Assembly (NCBI GenBank): GCA_050299555.1
Contig: JBNKWA010000065.1
Location: 1 to 56,624, forward strand
DNA from: JBNKWA01 sp050299555
GTDB taxonomy: Bacteria; Pseudomonadota; Alphaproteobacteria; Rhodobacterales; Rhodobacteraceae
Reading direction: 5' to 3'
DNA: 56,624 bases
This document shows, in pieces, positions 17,528-26,813 of the stretch. Made by a program: the position numbers and the translations under genes. The stretch's first letter is position 1. Each line of letters starts with the position of its first letter. The notes under the pieces were generated by a model, which searched no databases, had not been told where the DNA came from, and was given only the letters and a program-made list of their open reading frames with translations.

Positions 17528-17978
17528 CGCGAAGCCGGATCGGAGGGACGTTTCGATCCCGAGGTTCGTTGAGGTTGTTGAATCCGGGCCAGTGTCCTTC
17601 GACTGAGCCAGTTCGAAGCTGTTCCGGCTGGCCGCCGCCCCGGAGCCCGGGCGCTCCCGCCCTCTCTCGCCGCCTGGCCTGACGGCCAGGCGTGCTCGTT
17701 TCGGTTTGGGCCCGGCCCGCGCGCCCGTGGCCCCTTGCGGGGCCACCCTGCGCGCGGGTCCCGACATCGGCTGTGCTTCGCGTCCTATCTGCCAGGAGCG
17801 GCGGCGGATGCTGCCTTGTCCGGCGCGGGCGACGCCCGATCGGTGCGAAAATCGCGCCCGGGCGCGATCGGGATTGCCGCCAGGCGACCCGCGCCCCGTC
17901 ATGTCACGGCATTCCGCAGGCCAGGCACCAGCGCCCTGACGCGGATGCGCCGGTATGCCGGCACCCCGGCGCCATCGG
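17528..17978. other. Gene-free region with repeat copy and strong GC hairpin
   Basis: A 451-bp spacer between convergent genes. It holds a GCGAA/CCGGATCGG repeat (17529-17568), a possible degenerate relative of the G-rich hairpin family (GCTCCCGCCCTCTCTCGC near 17650), and a strong nested hairpin at 17716-17758 (inner GTGGCCCC-TTGC-GGGGCCAC, outer CCCGCGCGC/GCGCGCGGG). No coding frame looks real. Confidence 0.6.
17529..17568. repeat. GCGAA-CCGGATCGG palindromic repeat, copy 1
   Basis: It begins two bases after the thiolase stop: GCGAAGCCGGATCGG, spacer, CGATCCCGAGGTTCG. It aligns over about 65 bp with 36866-36930, including the trailing CCGGGC. The two halves are partly complementary, so it can fold as a hairpin. 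Confidence 0.6.
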
Positions 17979-18755
17979 CTACGCGACCGCCGCCTCGCCC
18001 AAAGCCTGCCTCACCGCCGCCTCGAAGGCGCGTGGCTGGTCGGCATGCAGCCAGTGGCCGGCGCCGGCAACCTCGGTGAACTCCGCCCCGGGAAACAGCG
18101 ACCGGATCGCCGCCCGATGCTCGGGGCGGACATAGTCGGAGCGCTCTCCGGTAACAAAATGCGCCGGCCCCTCGAACCGGCCCGGCAGGGCCGGAAACGC
18201 CTGGATCCGTGGCAGCGCGTCGGCCAGTGCCTCGAGGTTCAGCTTCCAGCGCGGGCCGTCATCGCCAAAGGCGAGGCTTTGCAGCAGGAACGCCCGCACC
18301 CCGGCATCGGCAAGCGTCGCCGCCAGCCGCGCATCCGCCTCGGCGCGGCGGGTGAGCCCGCTCAGGTCCAGCTCCCGCATCGCGTTCAGGATCGGCGCCT
18401 GTGTATGGCCGTAGGTGACCGGCGCGATATCGGCGACGATCAGGTTGCGCACGAGCCCGGGCCGGGTCAGCGCCAGAACCATCGCCGCCTTGCCGCCCAT
18501 GGAATGCCCCAGCACATCCACCGGGCCGCCCAGCCCGGCGGCCGTCTCCGCCAGGTCGCCGGCCATCTCATCGTAGCCGCCTTCCTCTGCCCAGGCGCTG
18601 TCACCATGGTTGCGCATGTCCACCGCAACGACCCGCCGGCGGTCGGCCAGGCGCCGCGCGATGGCGCCCCAGTTACGGGCCGAGCCGAAAAGCCCGTGCG
18701 CGATCACCAGCGGCACACCGTCCGCCTGCCCGTGGATCACCGTGTTGAGCCTCAC
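17979..18755 (-). CDS. Alpha/beta hydrolase (YbfF-like esterase)
   Basis: A 258-aa alpha/beta-fold hydrolase with oxyanion HGLFGSARNW, nucleophile elbow LGHSMGGKAAM (Ser) and catalytic His in GAGHWLHADQP. This matches the YbfF acyl-CoA esterase-like group. I chose GTG 18755 because GGAGGAGG sits 8-9 nt before it and the protein then starts at the first beta strand (RLNTVIHGQ). The long upstream in-frame extension has no RBS or conservation. Substrate unknown. Confidence 0.88.
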   Translation of the reverse strand: MRLNTVIHGQADGVPLVIAHGLFGSARNWGAIARRLADRRRVVAVDMRNHGDSAWAEEGGYDEMAGDLAETAAGLGGPVDVLGHSMGGKAAMVLALTRPGLVRNLIVADIAPVTYGHTQAPILNAMRELDLSGLTRRAEADARLAATLADAGVRAFLLQSLAFGDDGPRWKLNLEALADALPRIQAFPALPGRFEGPAHFVTGERSDYVRPEHRAAIRSLFPGAEFTEVAGAGHWLHADQPRAFEAAVRQALGEAAVA

Positions 18756-18886
18756 CCTGCCCGCCTCCTCCGCGCTTCGAATCGTCGCAAAGGTGATGAA
18801 TGCCGCACGCAATTGGAACAACTTTAGGGAATCACCTGTCTGATGGTGCGGCCGTGATTCTTCCGGCGCACCGCATGGGTGATGTG

Positions 18887-19165
18887 ATGGAAGCGCTGTT
18901 CTTTCTGTTCCTGGCCGGCTGCACCGATGACCTGCAGCTTTGCCGGCCGCTGGCCGCGGGTGAGGAGGCCATGGCCGGACGCGCCACCTGCGAGGCGGCG
19001 CTCGACCTGGCCCTTGCAGCGCCGGATCCCGAATGGCCGGTGCTGCTTGGCAGCTGCGAGCCCGGCAGCGCCGACAGGATCTCTGCCGCGCCGGACTGGT
19101 TCCCGGGCGATGCCATCGCCGGACTGCGCGCCGGGCACGACGACCAAAACCTGCGCAATCTGTGA
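18887..19165 (+). CDS. Small exported cysteine-containing protein
   Basis: A 92-aa protein: short hydrophobic leader MEALFFLFLAG, then CTDDLQLCRPL and later Cys residues in ATCEAAL and GSCEPG (four in all, possibly two disulfides). ATG 18887 has GGTGAT upstream; ATG 18875 is an alternative start. No family named, though this pattern is common among small periplasmic proteins of Rhodobacterales. The stop codon lies inside a CRP-like palindrome. Confidence 0.6.
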   Translation: MEALFFLFLAGCTDDLQLCRPLAAGEEAMAGRATCEAALDLALAAPDPEWPVLLGSCEPGSADRISAAPDWFPGDAIAGLRAGHDDQNLRNL

Positions 19166-19176
19166 CTTTCGTCACA
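19161..19176. promoter_or_regulatory. CRP/FNR-type palindrome overlapping a stop codon
   Basis: TGTGA CTTTCG TCACA is a full match to the enterobacterial CRP consensus TGTGA-N6-TCACA, extended by outer C/G. It also forms a hairpin at the end of the small secreted gene, so it may be only a terminator stem (no T-run follows). The next gene, argG, starts 345 bp on. Confidence 0.4.
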
Positions 19177-19521
19177 GGCTGCCGCCGAGGCCGCGCATAG
19201 TCTCGGACCCGGACGTCAGCCCTTCGGGGCATAGCAAGACGCCTCGACACCGGTCGGCCGTGGGGGTTAGCCGGTGTCTCTGCCAAGGTAGTTGGCGGTA
19301 ATTGGCGACGGCGCGTATTGCCGGGTATTCGACAGGTGCGGACGGTGGGGAATTCGCCTGTTTAACACCCTGTACCGGAATTGGGTCTGACCCGTGCGTG
19401 TATCTGCCGGGGCGGGCCCTTTTCTATTGCGCACCCGCACCCCTGCCGGCCCCCTTGCCCACCCTGGCCAAAGCCCCTACACCGGCCGCGATTTGCCTCG
19501 ACGGCTCGCGGAGTGTGCCCC
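19166..19521. other. argG upstream region
   Basis: A 356-bp spacer without a convincing gene. Apart from the palindrome at its left edge I see only moderately AT-rich patches (19285-19345, 19420-19435) that could hold the argG promoter. No riboswitch-like fold was recognised. Confidence 0.5.
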
Positions 19522-20748
<1,227 letters not shown>

Positions 20749-20794
20749 CCGCGCCGGCGCTGCCAGCGGCGCTCCCGTCCGGCCGTGGGCGCAT

Positions 20795-20817
20795 CCCCTC
20801 CCAGGTAAGGGGAGGGG
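20795..20817. terminator. Hairpin between argG and the DUF302 gene
   Basis: CCCCTCCC - AGGTAAG - GGGAGGGG forms an 8-bp stem between convergent genes. No T-run follows on either strand, so intrinsic termination is uncertain. Confidence 0.35.
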
Positions 20818-20820
20818 GCG

Positions 20821-21300
20821 CTACTCGGCCAGTGCGACAGCCGAGATGGTCGCGAAACGGGTGTCCAGCTCGGCCGCGATCTCGGCCAGGCGGTCGCCGC
20901 CCTCGTCCGCATAGGGCGCAAAGACCGCCGAGGGCAGCTTGTAGCTCAGCACCGCGGTCCCGTCCGGCTCTTCGGTGACGTAGAAGCGCACCGGCGCCTC
21001 GATCATCGCCGCCCGGCTGAGGCCGAGGATCTCAACCGCATAGGGATTGGCGAAGACCCCGACGACGCGATTGCCGGGGATGGTCACGCCGCGGCTGGCG
21101 GCCGCCTCGGTGGGGCCGGCCTCGGTCACCACGCCCATGCCTTCGGCTTTCACAGCCGCCTTCAGCGCGGCCAGCAGATCGGGATAGCTCTTGGCGCTGG
21201 CGCGGCTGGCCCAGCCGTCGCGCTCGATCGGGCCGTCGGCCAGCGCCGGCGCGGCGGCCAGCGCCAGTCCGGCGGCAAGTGCAAGCATGATCCTCGGCAT
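20821..21300 (-). CDS. Exported DUF302 protein
   Basis: A 159-aa periplasmic protein with signal peptide MPRIMLALAAGLALAAAPALA and one DUF302 domain: SYPDLLAALKAAVKAEGMGV, then VVGVFANPYAVEILGLSRAA, VRFYVTEEPDGTAVLSYKLP and the closing helix. DUF302 proteins have no agreed function. ATG 21300 is preceded by GGGAGGAAACGTC, which decides the start against the frame beginning at 21327. Confidence 0.88.
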   Translation of the reverse strand: MPRIMLALAAGLALAAAPALADGPIERDGWASRASAKSYPDLLAALKAAVKAEGMGVVTEAGPTEAAASRGVTIPGNRVVGVFANPYAVEILGLSRAAMIEAPVRFYVTEEPDGTAVLSYKLPSAVFAPYADEGGDRLAEIAAELDTRFATISAVALAE

Positions 21301-21396
21301 GACGTTTCCTCCCGGGCTTTTGTCCACCTTGCCACATTCGCGGCCGCCGGCCGAATGACGGATCGGTGAGCGCTTCCTTCATCGGAGCCGGCCGGT

Positions 21397-21412
21397 TTTA
21401 CCAATTGATAAA
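21397..21412. promoter_or_regulatory. RutR-like operator upstream of preT
   Basis: TTTACCAATTGATAAA lies 56-71 bp before preT and matches the RutR consensus TTGACCANNTGGTCAA at 11 of 14 fixed positions. It extends outward as TTTTACCAATTGATAAAA, a near-perfect palindrome. RutR is encoded 4.6 kb downstream. Regulation is inferred. Confidence 0.55.
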
Positions 21413-21467
21413 ATATTTGCCCGTGCTAGGCTCGCGGGCCAAAGATCGGCAGAACGAGGGAGCATCA

Positions 21468-22805
21468 ATGTCCTCCGCCACCCCGCTTACCGATGGTCTC
21501 GCCGCCGGGCGGCTCAGCGACGAGGCGCTGGCTGCCAACTTCGCCGATCTGCACCCGGCCTATGACCCGCACGAGGCGCATGTCGCCGCCGACCGGTGCT
21601 ATTTCTGCCACGACGCGCCTTGCGTCACTGCCTGTCCGACGACCATCGACATCCCGCTTTTCATCCGCCAGATCGCCACCGGCACGCCCGAGGCCGCGGC
21701 GATGACGATCCTGTCCCAGAACATCCTCGGCGGCATGTGCGCAAGGGTCTGCCCCACCGAGACACTGTGCGAGGAGGCCTGCGTGCGCGAGGCGGCCGAG
21801 GGCAAGCCGGTGGAGATCGGCCGGCTGCAGCGTTACGCCACCGACACGCTGATGGCCCGGGACGGCCACCCCTTCATGCGCGCGGCGCCGACCGGAAAAC
21901 GGGTGGCGGTGGTGGGCGCCGGACCGGCGGGGCTCGCCTGCGCCCACCGGCTGGCGATGAAGGGCCATGCGGTGACGCTTTACGATGCGCGGCCCAAGCC
22001 CGGGGGGCTGAACGAATACGGCATCGCCGCCTACAAGACCGTGGGCGGCTATGCCCGGGCCGAGGTGGACTGGCTGTTGCAGATCGGCGGCATCGAGGCG
22101 GCCTATGGCCGGGGGCTGGGCACCGAGCTGACGCTTGAGGGGCTGACCGACGAATACGACGCGGTGTTCCTCGGCATCGGCCTGACCGGCGTCAATGCGC
22201 TGCGTGCCGCCGGCGAGGACCTTCCAGCGGTCCGCCCGGCGGTGGAATTCATCGCCGAACTGAGGCAGGCGGGCGACCTTTCGGCCTTGCCCGTCGGCCG
22301 CCGCGTGGTGGTGGTCGGTGGCGGCATGACCGCCATCGACGCAGCGGTGCAGTCCAAGCTTCTCGGTGCCGAGGAGGTGACCATCCTCTACCGCCGCGGC
22401 CGCGAGGCGATGCCGGCCAGCGGCTGGGAGCAGGACCTGGCCGCCGCAAAGGGCGTCCGCTTCATCTTCAACGCCCAGCCGGTGCGGGTGACCGGAAACG
22501 GCGCCGGCGCGGTGCTGGAATGCACCTATACCGCCGAGGGGCTGGACGGGCTCAGGCCCATCGGCGAACCCTTCACCCTGGCCGCCGACCAGATCCTGAC
22601 CGCCATCGGCCAGCGGCTGGAAGGCGTGCCCGAGGGGCTGGCGCTGGCCGGCGGCAAGATCGCGGTCGACGGGAACGGCCGCACCAGCCTGGCCGGGGTC
22701 TGGGCCGGCGGCGACTGCGCAACCGGCGGCGCCGACCTGACCGTGACCGCCGTGGCCGAGGGCCGCGACGCCGCCGAGGACATCCACGCAACACTGATGG
22801 GGTGA
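21468..22805 (+). CDS. preT: NAD-dependent dihydropyrimidine dehydrogenase, PreT subunit
   Basis: A 445-aa flavin/FeS protein resembling the glutamate synthase small subunit. N-terminal cysteines: RCYFCHDAPCVTACPTTIDI and GGMCARVCPTETLCEEAC. FAD site: VAVVGAGPAGLACAHRLA. NAD site: VVVVGGGMTAIDAA. With PreA it reduces uracil and thymine, the first step of reductive pyrimidine breakdown. ATG 21468 follows GAGGGAG. The VOC and GFA genes lie between it and preA in one tight operon. Confidence 0.93.
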   Translation: MSSATPLTDGLAAGRLSDEALAANFADLHPAYDPHEAHVAADRCYFCHDAPCVTACPTTIDIPLFIRQIATGTPEAAAMTILSQNILGGMCARVCPTETLCEEACVREAAEGKPVEIGRLQRYATDTLMARDGHPFMRAAPTGKRVAVVGAGPAGLACAHRLAMKGHAVTLYDARPKPGGLNEYGIAAYKTVGGYARAEVDWLLQIGGIEAAYGRGLGTELTLEGLTDEYDAVFLGIGLTGVNALRAAGEDLPAVRPAVEFIAELRQAGDLSALPVGRRVVVVGGGMTAIDAAVQSKLLGAEEVTILYRRGREAMPASGWEQDLAAAKGVRFIFNAQPVRVTGNGAGAVLECTYTAEGLDGLRPIGEPFTLAADQILTAIGQRLEGVPEGLALAGGKIAVDGNGRTSLAGVWAGGDCATGGADLTVTAVAEGRDAAEDIHATLMG

Positions 22806-22809
22806 CGCC

Positions 22810-23199
22810 ATGGCCCTGAAGCGCATCAGCTTTCAGTCGATCCCGGTCAAGGATCAGGATCGCGCACTGGCCTTCTGGCGCGACGCGATGGGCTGCGAGG
22901 TGCAAGTCGACGCGCCCTATGAGGACGGCTGGCGCTGGATCTTCATGACCATCCCGGGCTCGGATTCGCGGCTGCAATTCGCCAGGGCCGGGCAGATCAC
23001 CGCCGCCGAGGGCACGCCGGTGCTGGCGCTGGTCTCGGACGACGTGGACGCCGACTGCGCCCGCTGGCGCGAGATGGGCGTGGCCATCGTGAACGGCCCC
23101 GGCGACGCGCCCTGGATGCAAGGCGTGCGCTGGGTGCTGATCCGGGATTCGGAGGACAACCTGATCTTCGTGGAAAGCTTCAAGGGGCCGACGCAATGA
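22810..23199 (+). CDS. VOC-family (glyoxalase/dioxygenase-fold) protein
   Basis: A 129-aa vicinal-oxygen-chelate protein: ISFQSIPVKDQDRALAFWRD at the N-terminus, a central GWRWIFMTIPG strand and the C-terminal RDSEDNLIFVESF. Its reaction is unknown. It begins 4 nt after preT and overlaps the next gene by ATGA, so it is co-translated with the dihydropyrimidine dehydrogenase genes. It may handle an aldehyde or side product of the pathway (inference). Confidence 0.85.
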   Translation: MALKRISFQSIPVKDQDRALAFWRDAMGCEVQVDAPYEDGWRWIFMTIPGSDSRLQFARAGQITAAEGTPVLALVSDDVDADCARWREMGVAIVNGPGDAPWMQGVRWVLIRDSEDNLIFVESFKGPTQ

Positions 23200-23666
23200 C
23201 GCCGATGCCGCTGCCGGCCGAGGGTGGTTGCCGATGCGGCAACCTGCGGTTCCGGGTGACCGCACCGCCGATCATGACCTCGGTCTGCCACTGCACCGGC
23301 TGCCAGAGGATGACGGGCGGCGCCTTTTCCACCACCGCGATGATCCCCGTGGACGGGTTCGAGGTGATCGCCGGCGCGCCGGTCATCGGCGGGCTGAAGG
23401 GGCCGGAGATCCACCACCAGCACTGCCCCGACTGCCTCAGTTGGGTCTACACCACCTTCGGCGACGGCGTGCCGATCCTGAACCTGCGCGCCACGATGCT
23501 GGACGACACCTCGTGGTTCGTCCCTTTCGTCGAATCCTACGTTTGCGAAAAGCTGCCCTGGGCCGAGGTCGGCGCGACCCACAGCTTCGACCAGTTCCCG
23601 CCACCGGAACGCCGCGCGGCGCTGGCCGCCGAGTTCGCCGAAACCCTGGGATCGAAGGAGGGCTGA
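23196..23666 (+). CDS. GFA-domain (CENP-V/GFA zinc) protein
   Basis: A 156-aa zinc protein with the GFA pattern GGCRCGNLRF, then CHCTGCQRMTGGAFS and HCPDCLSWVYTTFGDG. Members include glutathione-dependent formaldehyde-activating proteins and others of unknown role. It sits between VOC and preA, overlapping the former (ATGA) and 1 nt before the latter. This points to a function linked to pyrimidine breakdown, perhaps aldehyde or thiol-adduct handling. Confidence 0.87.
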   Translation: MTPMPLPAEGGCRCGNLRFRVTAPPIMTSVCHCTGCQRMTGGAFSTTAMIPVDGFEVIAGAPVIGGLKGPEIHHQHCPDCLSWVYTTFGDGVPILNLRATMLDDTSWFVPFVESYVCEKLPWAEVGATHSFDQFPPPERRAALAAEFAETLGSKEG

Positions 23667-23667
23667 C

Positions 23668-24975
23668 ATGGCCGACCTGACGACGGACTTCGTGGGCATC
23701 AAGTCGCCGAACCCGTTCTGGCTCGCCTCGGCGCCGCCCACCGACAAGAAATACAATGTCGAGCGCGCCTTCAAGGCCGGCTGGGGCGGCGTGGTCTGGA
23801 AGACCCTTGGCGAGGAAGGCCCGCCCATCGTCAACGTCAACGGGCCACGCTATGGCGCCATCTGGGGCGCCGACCGGCGGCTGCTGGGCCTGAACAACAT
23901 CGAGCTGATCACCGACCGGCCGCTGGAGGTGAACCTGCGCGAGATCAAGGAGGTCAAGCGCGACTGGCCCGACCGGGCCATGGTCGTGTCGCTGATGGTC
24001 CCCTGCGAGGAGGAACCCTGGAAGAAGATCCTCAAGGCGGTGGAGGAGACCGAGGCCGATGGGGTCGAGCTGAATTTCGGCTGCCCGCACGGCATGTCGG
24101 AACGCGGCATGGGCGCGGCCGTGGGCCAGGTGCCGGAATACATCGAGATGGTCGCCCGCTGGTGCAAGCAGCACACGCGGATGCCGGTGATCGTCAAGCT
24201 GACCCCCAACATCACCGATATCCGTTACCCGGCGCGGGCAGGGAAAAAGGGCGGCGCCGACGCTGTCAGCCTGATCAACACCGTAAGCTCGATCACCGGG
24301 GTCGACCTCGACAGTTTCAGCCCCGAGCCATCGATCGACGGCAAGGGCAGCCATGGCGGCTATTGCGGCCCGGCGGTCAAGCCCATCGCGCTCAACATGG
24401 TGGCCGAGATCGCCCGCGACGCCGAGACCGCGGGCCTGCCGATCTCGGGCATCGGCGGGGTGACCACCTGGCGCGATGCGGCCGAGTTCATCGCGCTGGG
24501 CTGCGGCTCGGTCCAGGTCTGCACCGCGGCGATGACCTATGGCTTCAGGATCGTGGAGGAGATGGTCTCGGGGCTGTCGCACTACATGGACACCAAGGGC
24601 TTCCGGACGATCGAGGATTTCCGCGGCCGGGCGGTGCCGAACGTGACCGACTGGCAGTATCTCAACCTCAACTACGTGACCAAGGCGCGGATCGACCAGG
24701 ACCTCTGCATCAAGTGCGGCCGCTGCTATGCCGCCTGCGAGGATACCAGCCACCAGGCCATCGCCATGGGGCCGGGCCGGGTCTTCGAGGTGATCGACGA
24801 GGAATGCGTGGCCTGCAACCTCTGCGTCAATGTCTGTCCGGTCGAGGACTGCATCACCATGGAGCGGCTGGCGCCCGGGACGGTCGATGCGCGGACCGGA
24901 AAGACCGTCGAGACCGAGCCTTCCGACTGGACGCAGCACCCCAACAACCCGTCACGGCGGGTGGCGGCGGAGTAG
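23668..24975 (+). CDS. preA: NAD-dependent dihydropyrimidine dehydrogenase, PreA subunit
   Basis: A 435-aa FMN/4Fe-4S subunit. The TIM-barrel part resembles dihydroorotate dehydrogenase (VGIKSPNPFWLASAPPTD, NFGCPHGMSERGMGAA, SGIGGVTTWRDAAEFI). Two ferredoxin clusters follow: CIKCGRCYAACED and CVACNLCVNVCPVEDC. With PreT it reduces uracil/thymine to dihydro forms. Last gene of the preT-VOC-GFA-preA operon. Confidence 0.95.
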   Translation: MADLTTDFVGIKSPNPFWLASAPPTDKKYNVERAFKAGWGGVVWKTLGEEGPPIVNVNGPRYGAIWGADRRLLGLNNIELITDRPLEVNLREIKEVKRDWPDRAMVVSLMVPCEEEPWKKILKAVEETEADGVELNFGCPHGMSERGMGAAVGQVPEYIEMVARWCKQHTRMPVIVKLTPNITDIRYPARAGKKGGADAVSLINTVSSITGVDLDSFSPEPSIDGKGSHGGYCGPAVKPIALNMVAEIARDAETAGLPISGIGGVTTWRDAAEFIALGCGSVQVCTAAMTYGFRIVEEMVSGLSHYMDTKGFRTIEDFRGRAVPNVTDWQYLNLNYVTKARIDQDLCIKCGRCYAACEDTSHQAIAMGPGRVFEVIDEECVACNLCVNVCPVEDCITMERLAPGTVDARTGKTVETEPSDWTQHPNNPSRRVAAE

Positions 24976-25132
24976 CCTTTCGGCCGTCGCCTTGCCCGTC
25001 GCACGCGGCGCACCCGCGCGACCCGCCCGCACGGCCGGGCGCCGACGGGCAGCGGGCCCGGCGGAGCGACTGGCGCTGGCCGGACCCGCGCGCCAAAGGG
25101 CGCGTGGCCCGAGACGGTCGGCCGGGCCGGAC

Positions 25133-25171
25133 AAAAAAAGGGCGTCCGCCGTGGGGGCTCGGCGAACGCCG
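25133..25171 (-). terminator. Rho-independent terminator of the Ala/Glu-rich protein gene
   Basis: Read on the minus strand, GGCGTTCGCCG - loop - CGGCGGACGCC is followed by seven T. It lies 35 bp after the stop at 25206. A second stem, CCCGGGC-GCAA-GCCCGGG (25173-25189), lies between stop and terminator. Confidence 0.8.
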
Positions 25172-25205
25172 CCCGGGCTTGCGCCCGGGTTAACGAACTC
25201 AGGTC

Positions 25206-25871
25206 TCAGGCGACGAGATCGAAGCTCGTACCGGTCTGCGCATCGTCGCCGCGCACCACGACAAGGTCGCGCTCGAACGGCGTCGGTTCGCGGTCGTTCT
25301 CGGCGGCATCCGCGGCCTCGGCCTCGGGCGCCTCGGTCGCCGGATCGGCGGCCACGACAGGCGCCTCCGGCTCGGCCTTGTGCGCAGGGACTGCGGGCGC
25401 TGCCGCCTCGGCACGCTCGGCGCTGCCCGCATCGTCGCTCGATGCGGCCTTGTGGGCCGGCACCGCCGGCTCGGCGGCATGGGCGTTGCGGACCCGCTCG
25501 GCATTGCGCTCATGGACTTCGGCGGCCCGATCCAGCCCGCGGCTGGACTCATGCGGCTTCTCGGTCGCCTCGGCCCCGGCACCGGCCTCCTGCGGGGCGG
25601 TCTCGGCCTCGGCATCCTTGAGCTCGGTCCGCACCGCCGCCTCGGCCTTGCGTGCCGCCTCGGCAGCGGCCTCGGCCTCGCGCTTCTGGCTTTGCGCGCC
25701 GGCGAGCTGGCGGATAAGCTGCTGCACCGCCATCGGCGGTACCGCCTTGGGTTCGCGCACCACCTTCGCGGCCGGCAGTTCCGTCCGTTCGGGCTGGGCA
25801 TCCCGCTGCAACGCGGGCGCGACCTGTGCCGCGTTGACCGGCGCGGCGTCCGTCCCTGCAAAGGCAAGCAT
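25206..25871 (-). CDS. Ala/Glu-rich low-complexity protein
   Basis: A 221-aa protein with no recognised family. The N-terminal 60 residues are Ala/Pro/Arg-rich. A coiled-coil-like stretch (QSQKREAEAAAEAARKAEAA) follows at ~80-110, then a disordered Ala/Glu/Pro segment containing two copies of AVPAHKA. The C-terminus is more ordered (PFERDLVVVRGDDAQTGTSF). ATG 25871 has GGAGGG 6 nt upstream, which favours it over 25889. It has its own terminator. Function unknown. Confidence 0.7.
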   Translation of the reverse strand: MLAFAGTDAAPVNAAQVAPALQRDAQPERTELPAAKVVREPKAVPPMAVQQLIRQLAGAQSQKREAEAAAEAARKAEAAVRTELKDAEAETAPQEAGAGAEATEKPHESSRGLDRAAEVHERNAERVRNAHAAEPAVPAHKAASSDDAGSAERAEAAAPAVPAHKAEPEAPVVAADPATEAPEAEAADAAENDREPTPFERDLVVVRGDDAQTGTSFDLVA

Positions 25872-25988
25872 TTCAAGCCCTCCATCCACGTATTCGGGAC
25901 TACGGTTCGATTGATGATGGTGGGCCGCGAAGGTTGATTGGGCCTTAACGCGGGCCCTGAACGTTCGCCCAAGGTTAACGGCTGATGG

Positions 25989-26600
25989 TCAGTCGGCAGG
26001 CCGCAGTGCGCCGGTAAAGAGCGGTACCAGAAACCGCGCCGCGTCGTGCAGGTGGCCGTCCCCCTTGGCGCCCAGAAGCGCCCGCACCTGCACGTCGAAA
26101 TCGGCATAGTGCTGGGTCGTCGCCCAGATCGCGAAGATCAGGTGGTAGGGATCCACCGGCGCCACCCGGCCGGCGCGGACCCAGCCGCGGATCACCTCGG
26201 CCTTCTCGTCCACCAGCGTCTTCAGCGGCCCTTCGATCACGTCCATGAACCGCGGCGCACCCTGCAGGACCTCCTGGGCGAAAAGCCGGCTCTCGCGCGG
26301 ATAGTCCCGCGCCATCTCGATCTTGCGCCGCACATAGGCGGCGATCTCGGCAATCGGGTCGCCGGTGTCGTCCAGCGCCCGCAGCGGATCGAGCCAGGTG
26401 TCCAGCAACCGGTTCAGCAGCGCCCGGTGGATCGCCTCCTTGCCGGGGAAATAGTAGAGCAGATTGGGCTTCGACAGCCCCGCCGCCTCGGCGATCTGGT
26501 CCAGCGTTGCGCCCCGGAAGCCGTGCTGCGAGAACACTTCCAGCGCCGCCTCGAGGATCGCCCCGGTCTTTTCCGCCTGGATGCGCGTCTGCGGTTTCAT
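25989..26600 (-). CDS. rutR: TetR-family pyrimidine regulator
   Basis: A 203-aa regulator. The N-terminal HTH (ILEAALEVFSQHGFRGATLD, IAEAAGLSKPNLLYYFPGK) and ligand domain (LFAQEVLQGAPRFMDVI, FAIWATTQHYADFDVQV) match RutR, which senses uracil/thymine and controls pyrimidine use. ATG 26600 begins MKPQTR. The longer upstream frame is antisense to the hydrolase. A near-perfect RutR operator lies 44 bp upstream, between this gene and the divergent hydrolase. Confidence 0.92.
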   Translation of the reverse strand: MKPQTRIQAEKTGAILEAALEVFSQHGFRGATLDQIAEAAGLSKPNLLYYFPGKEAIHRALLNRLLDTWLDPLRALDDTGDPIAEIAAYVRRKIEMARDYPRESRLFAQEVLQGAPRFMDVIEGPLKTLVDEKAEVIRGWVRAGRVAPVDPYHLIFAIWATTQHYADFDVQVRALLGAKGDGHLHDAARFLVPLFTGALRPAD

Positions 26601-26643
26601 GGCCCGCAGTTTGACCCGTGCCGCCGGCATTGCAACAATATAT

Positions 26644-26659
26644 TTGACCTTTTGGTCAA
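26644..26659. promoter_or_regulatory. RutR operator between rutR and the amidohydrolase
   Basis: TTGACC TTTT GGTCAA matches the RutR consensus TTGACCANNTGGTCAA except for one inner base, and its 6-bp arms are perfect. Its place in the divergent spacer fits autoregulation and control of the catabolic operon. Confidence 0.8.
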
Positions 26660-26741
26660 GGGTGGTAGCGTCCGCGGTGAACGGCCCCCGACAGAGAGGC
26701 CGGACCGACAGGGGGCGGGGCTTCCCGCCGACCGACCGACA

Positions 26742-26777
26742 GTCCGATCCCTGGTCCGATCCCTGGTCCGATCCCCT
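26742..26777. repeat. Three tandem 12-bp repeats before the amidohydrolase
   Basis: GTCCGATCCCTG is repeated head to tail at 26742, 26754 and (last two bases changed) 26766. Just before it runs ACCGACCGACCGAC. It lies between the RutR operator and the start codon, i.e. in the probable 5' leader. Confidence 0.7.
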
Positions 26778-26813
26778 TGGCGGCCGTGACGCGCAACGCG
26801 GAAGGAACAGGCC

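Noticed and set aside
17716..17758. Nested GC hairpin as terminator of the second thiolase
   Set aside because: It lies about 190 bp from the stop codon and lacks a T-run, so I list it only as structure in the spacer.
23437..24939. 500-aa frame antisense to preA
   Set aside because: No recognisable domain; preA on the other strand is complete with its FeS motifs.
26731..26777. CRISPR-like array
   Set aside because: Three contiguous 12-bp units without spacers; it is a simple tandem repeat.
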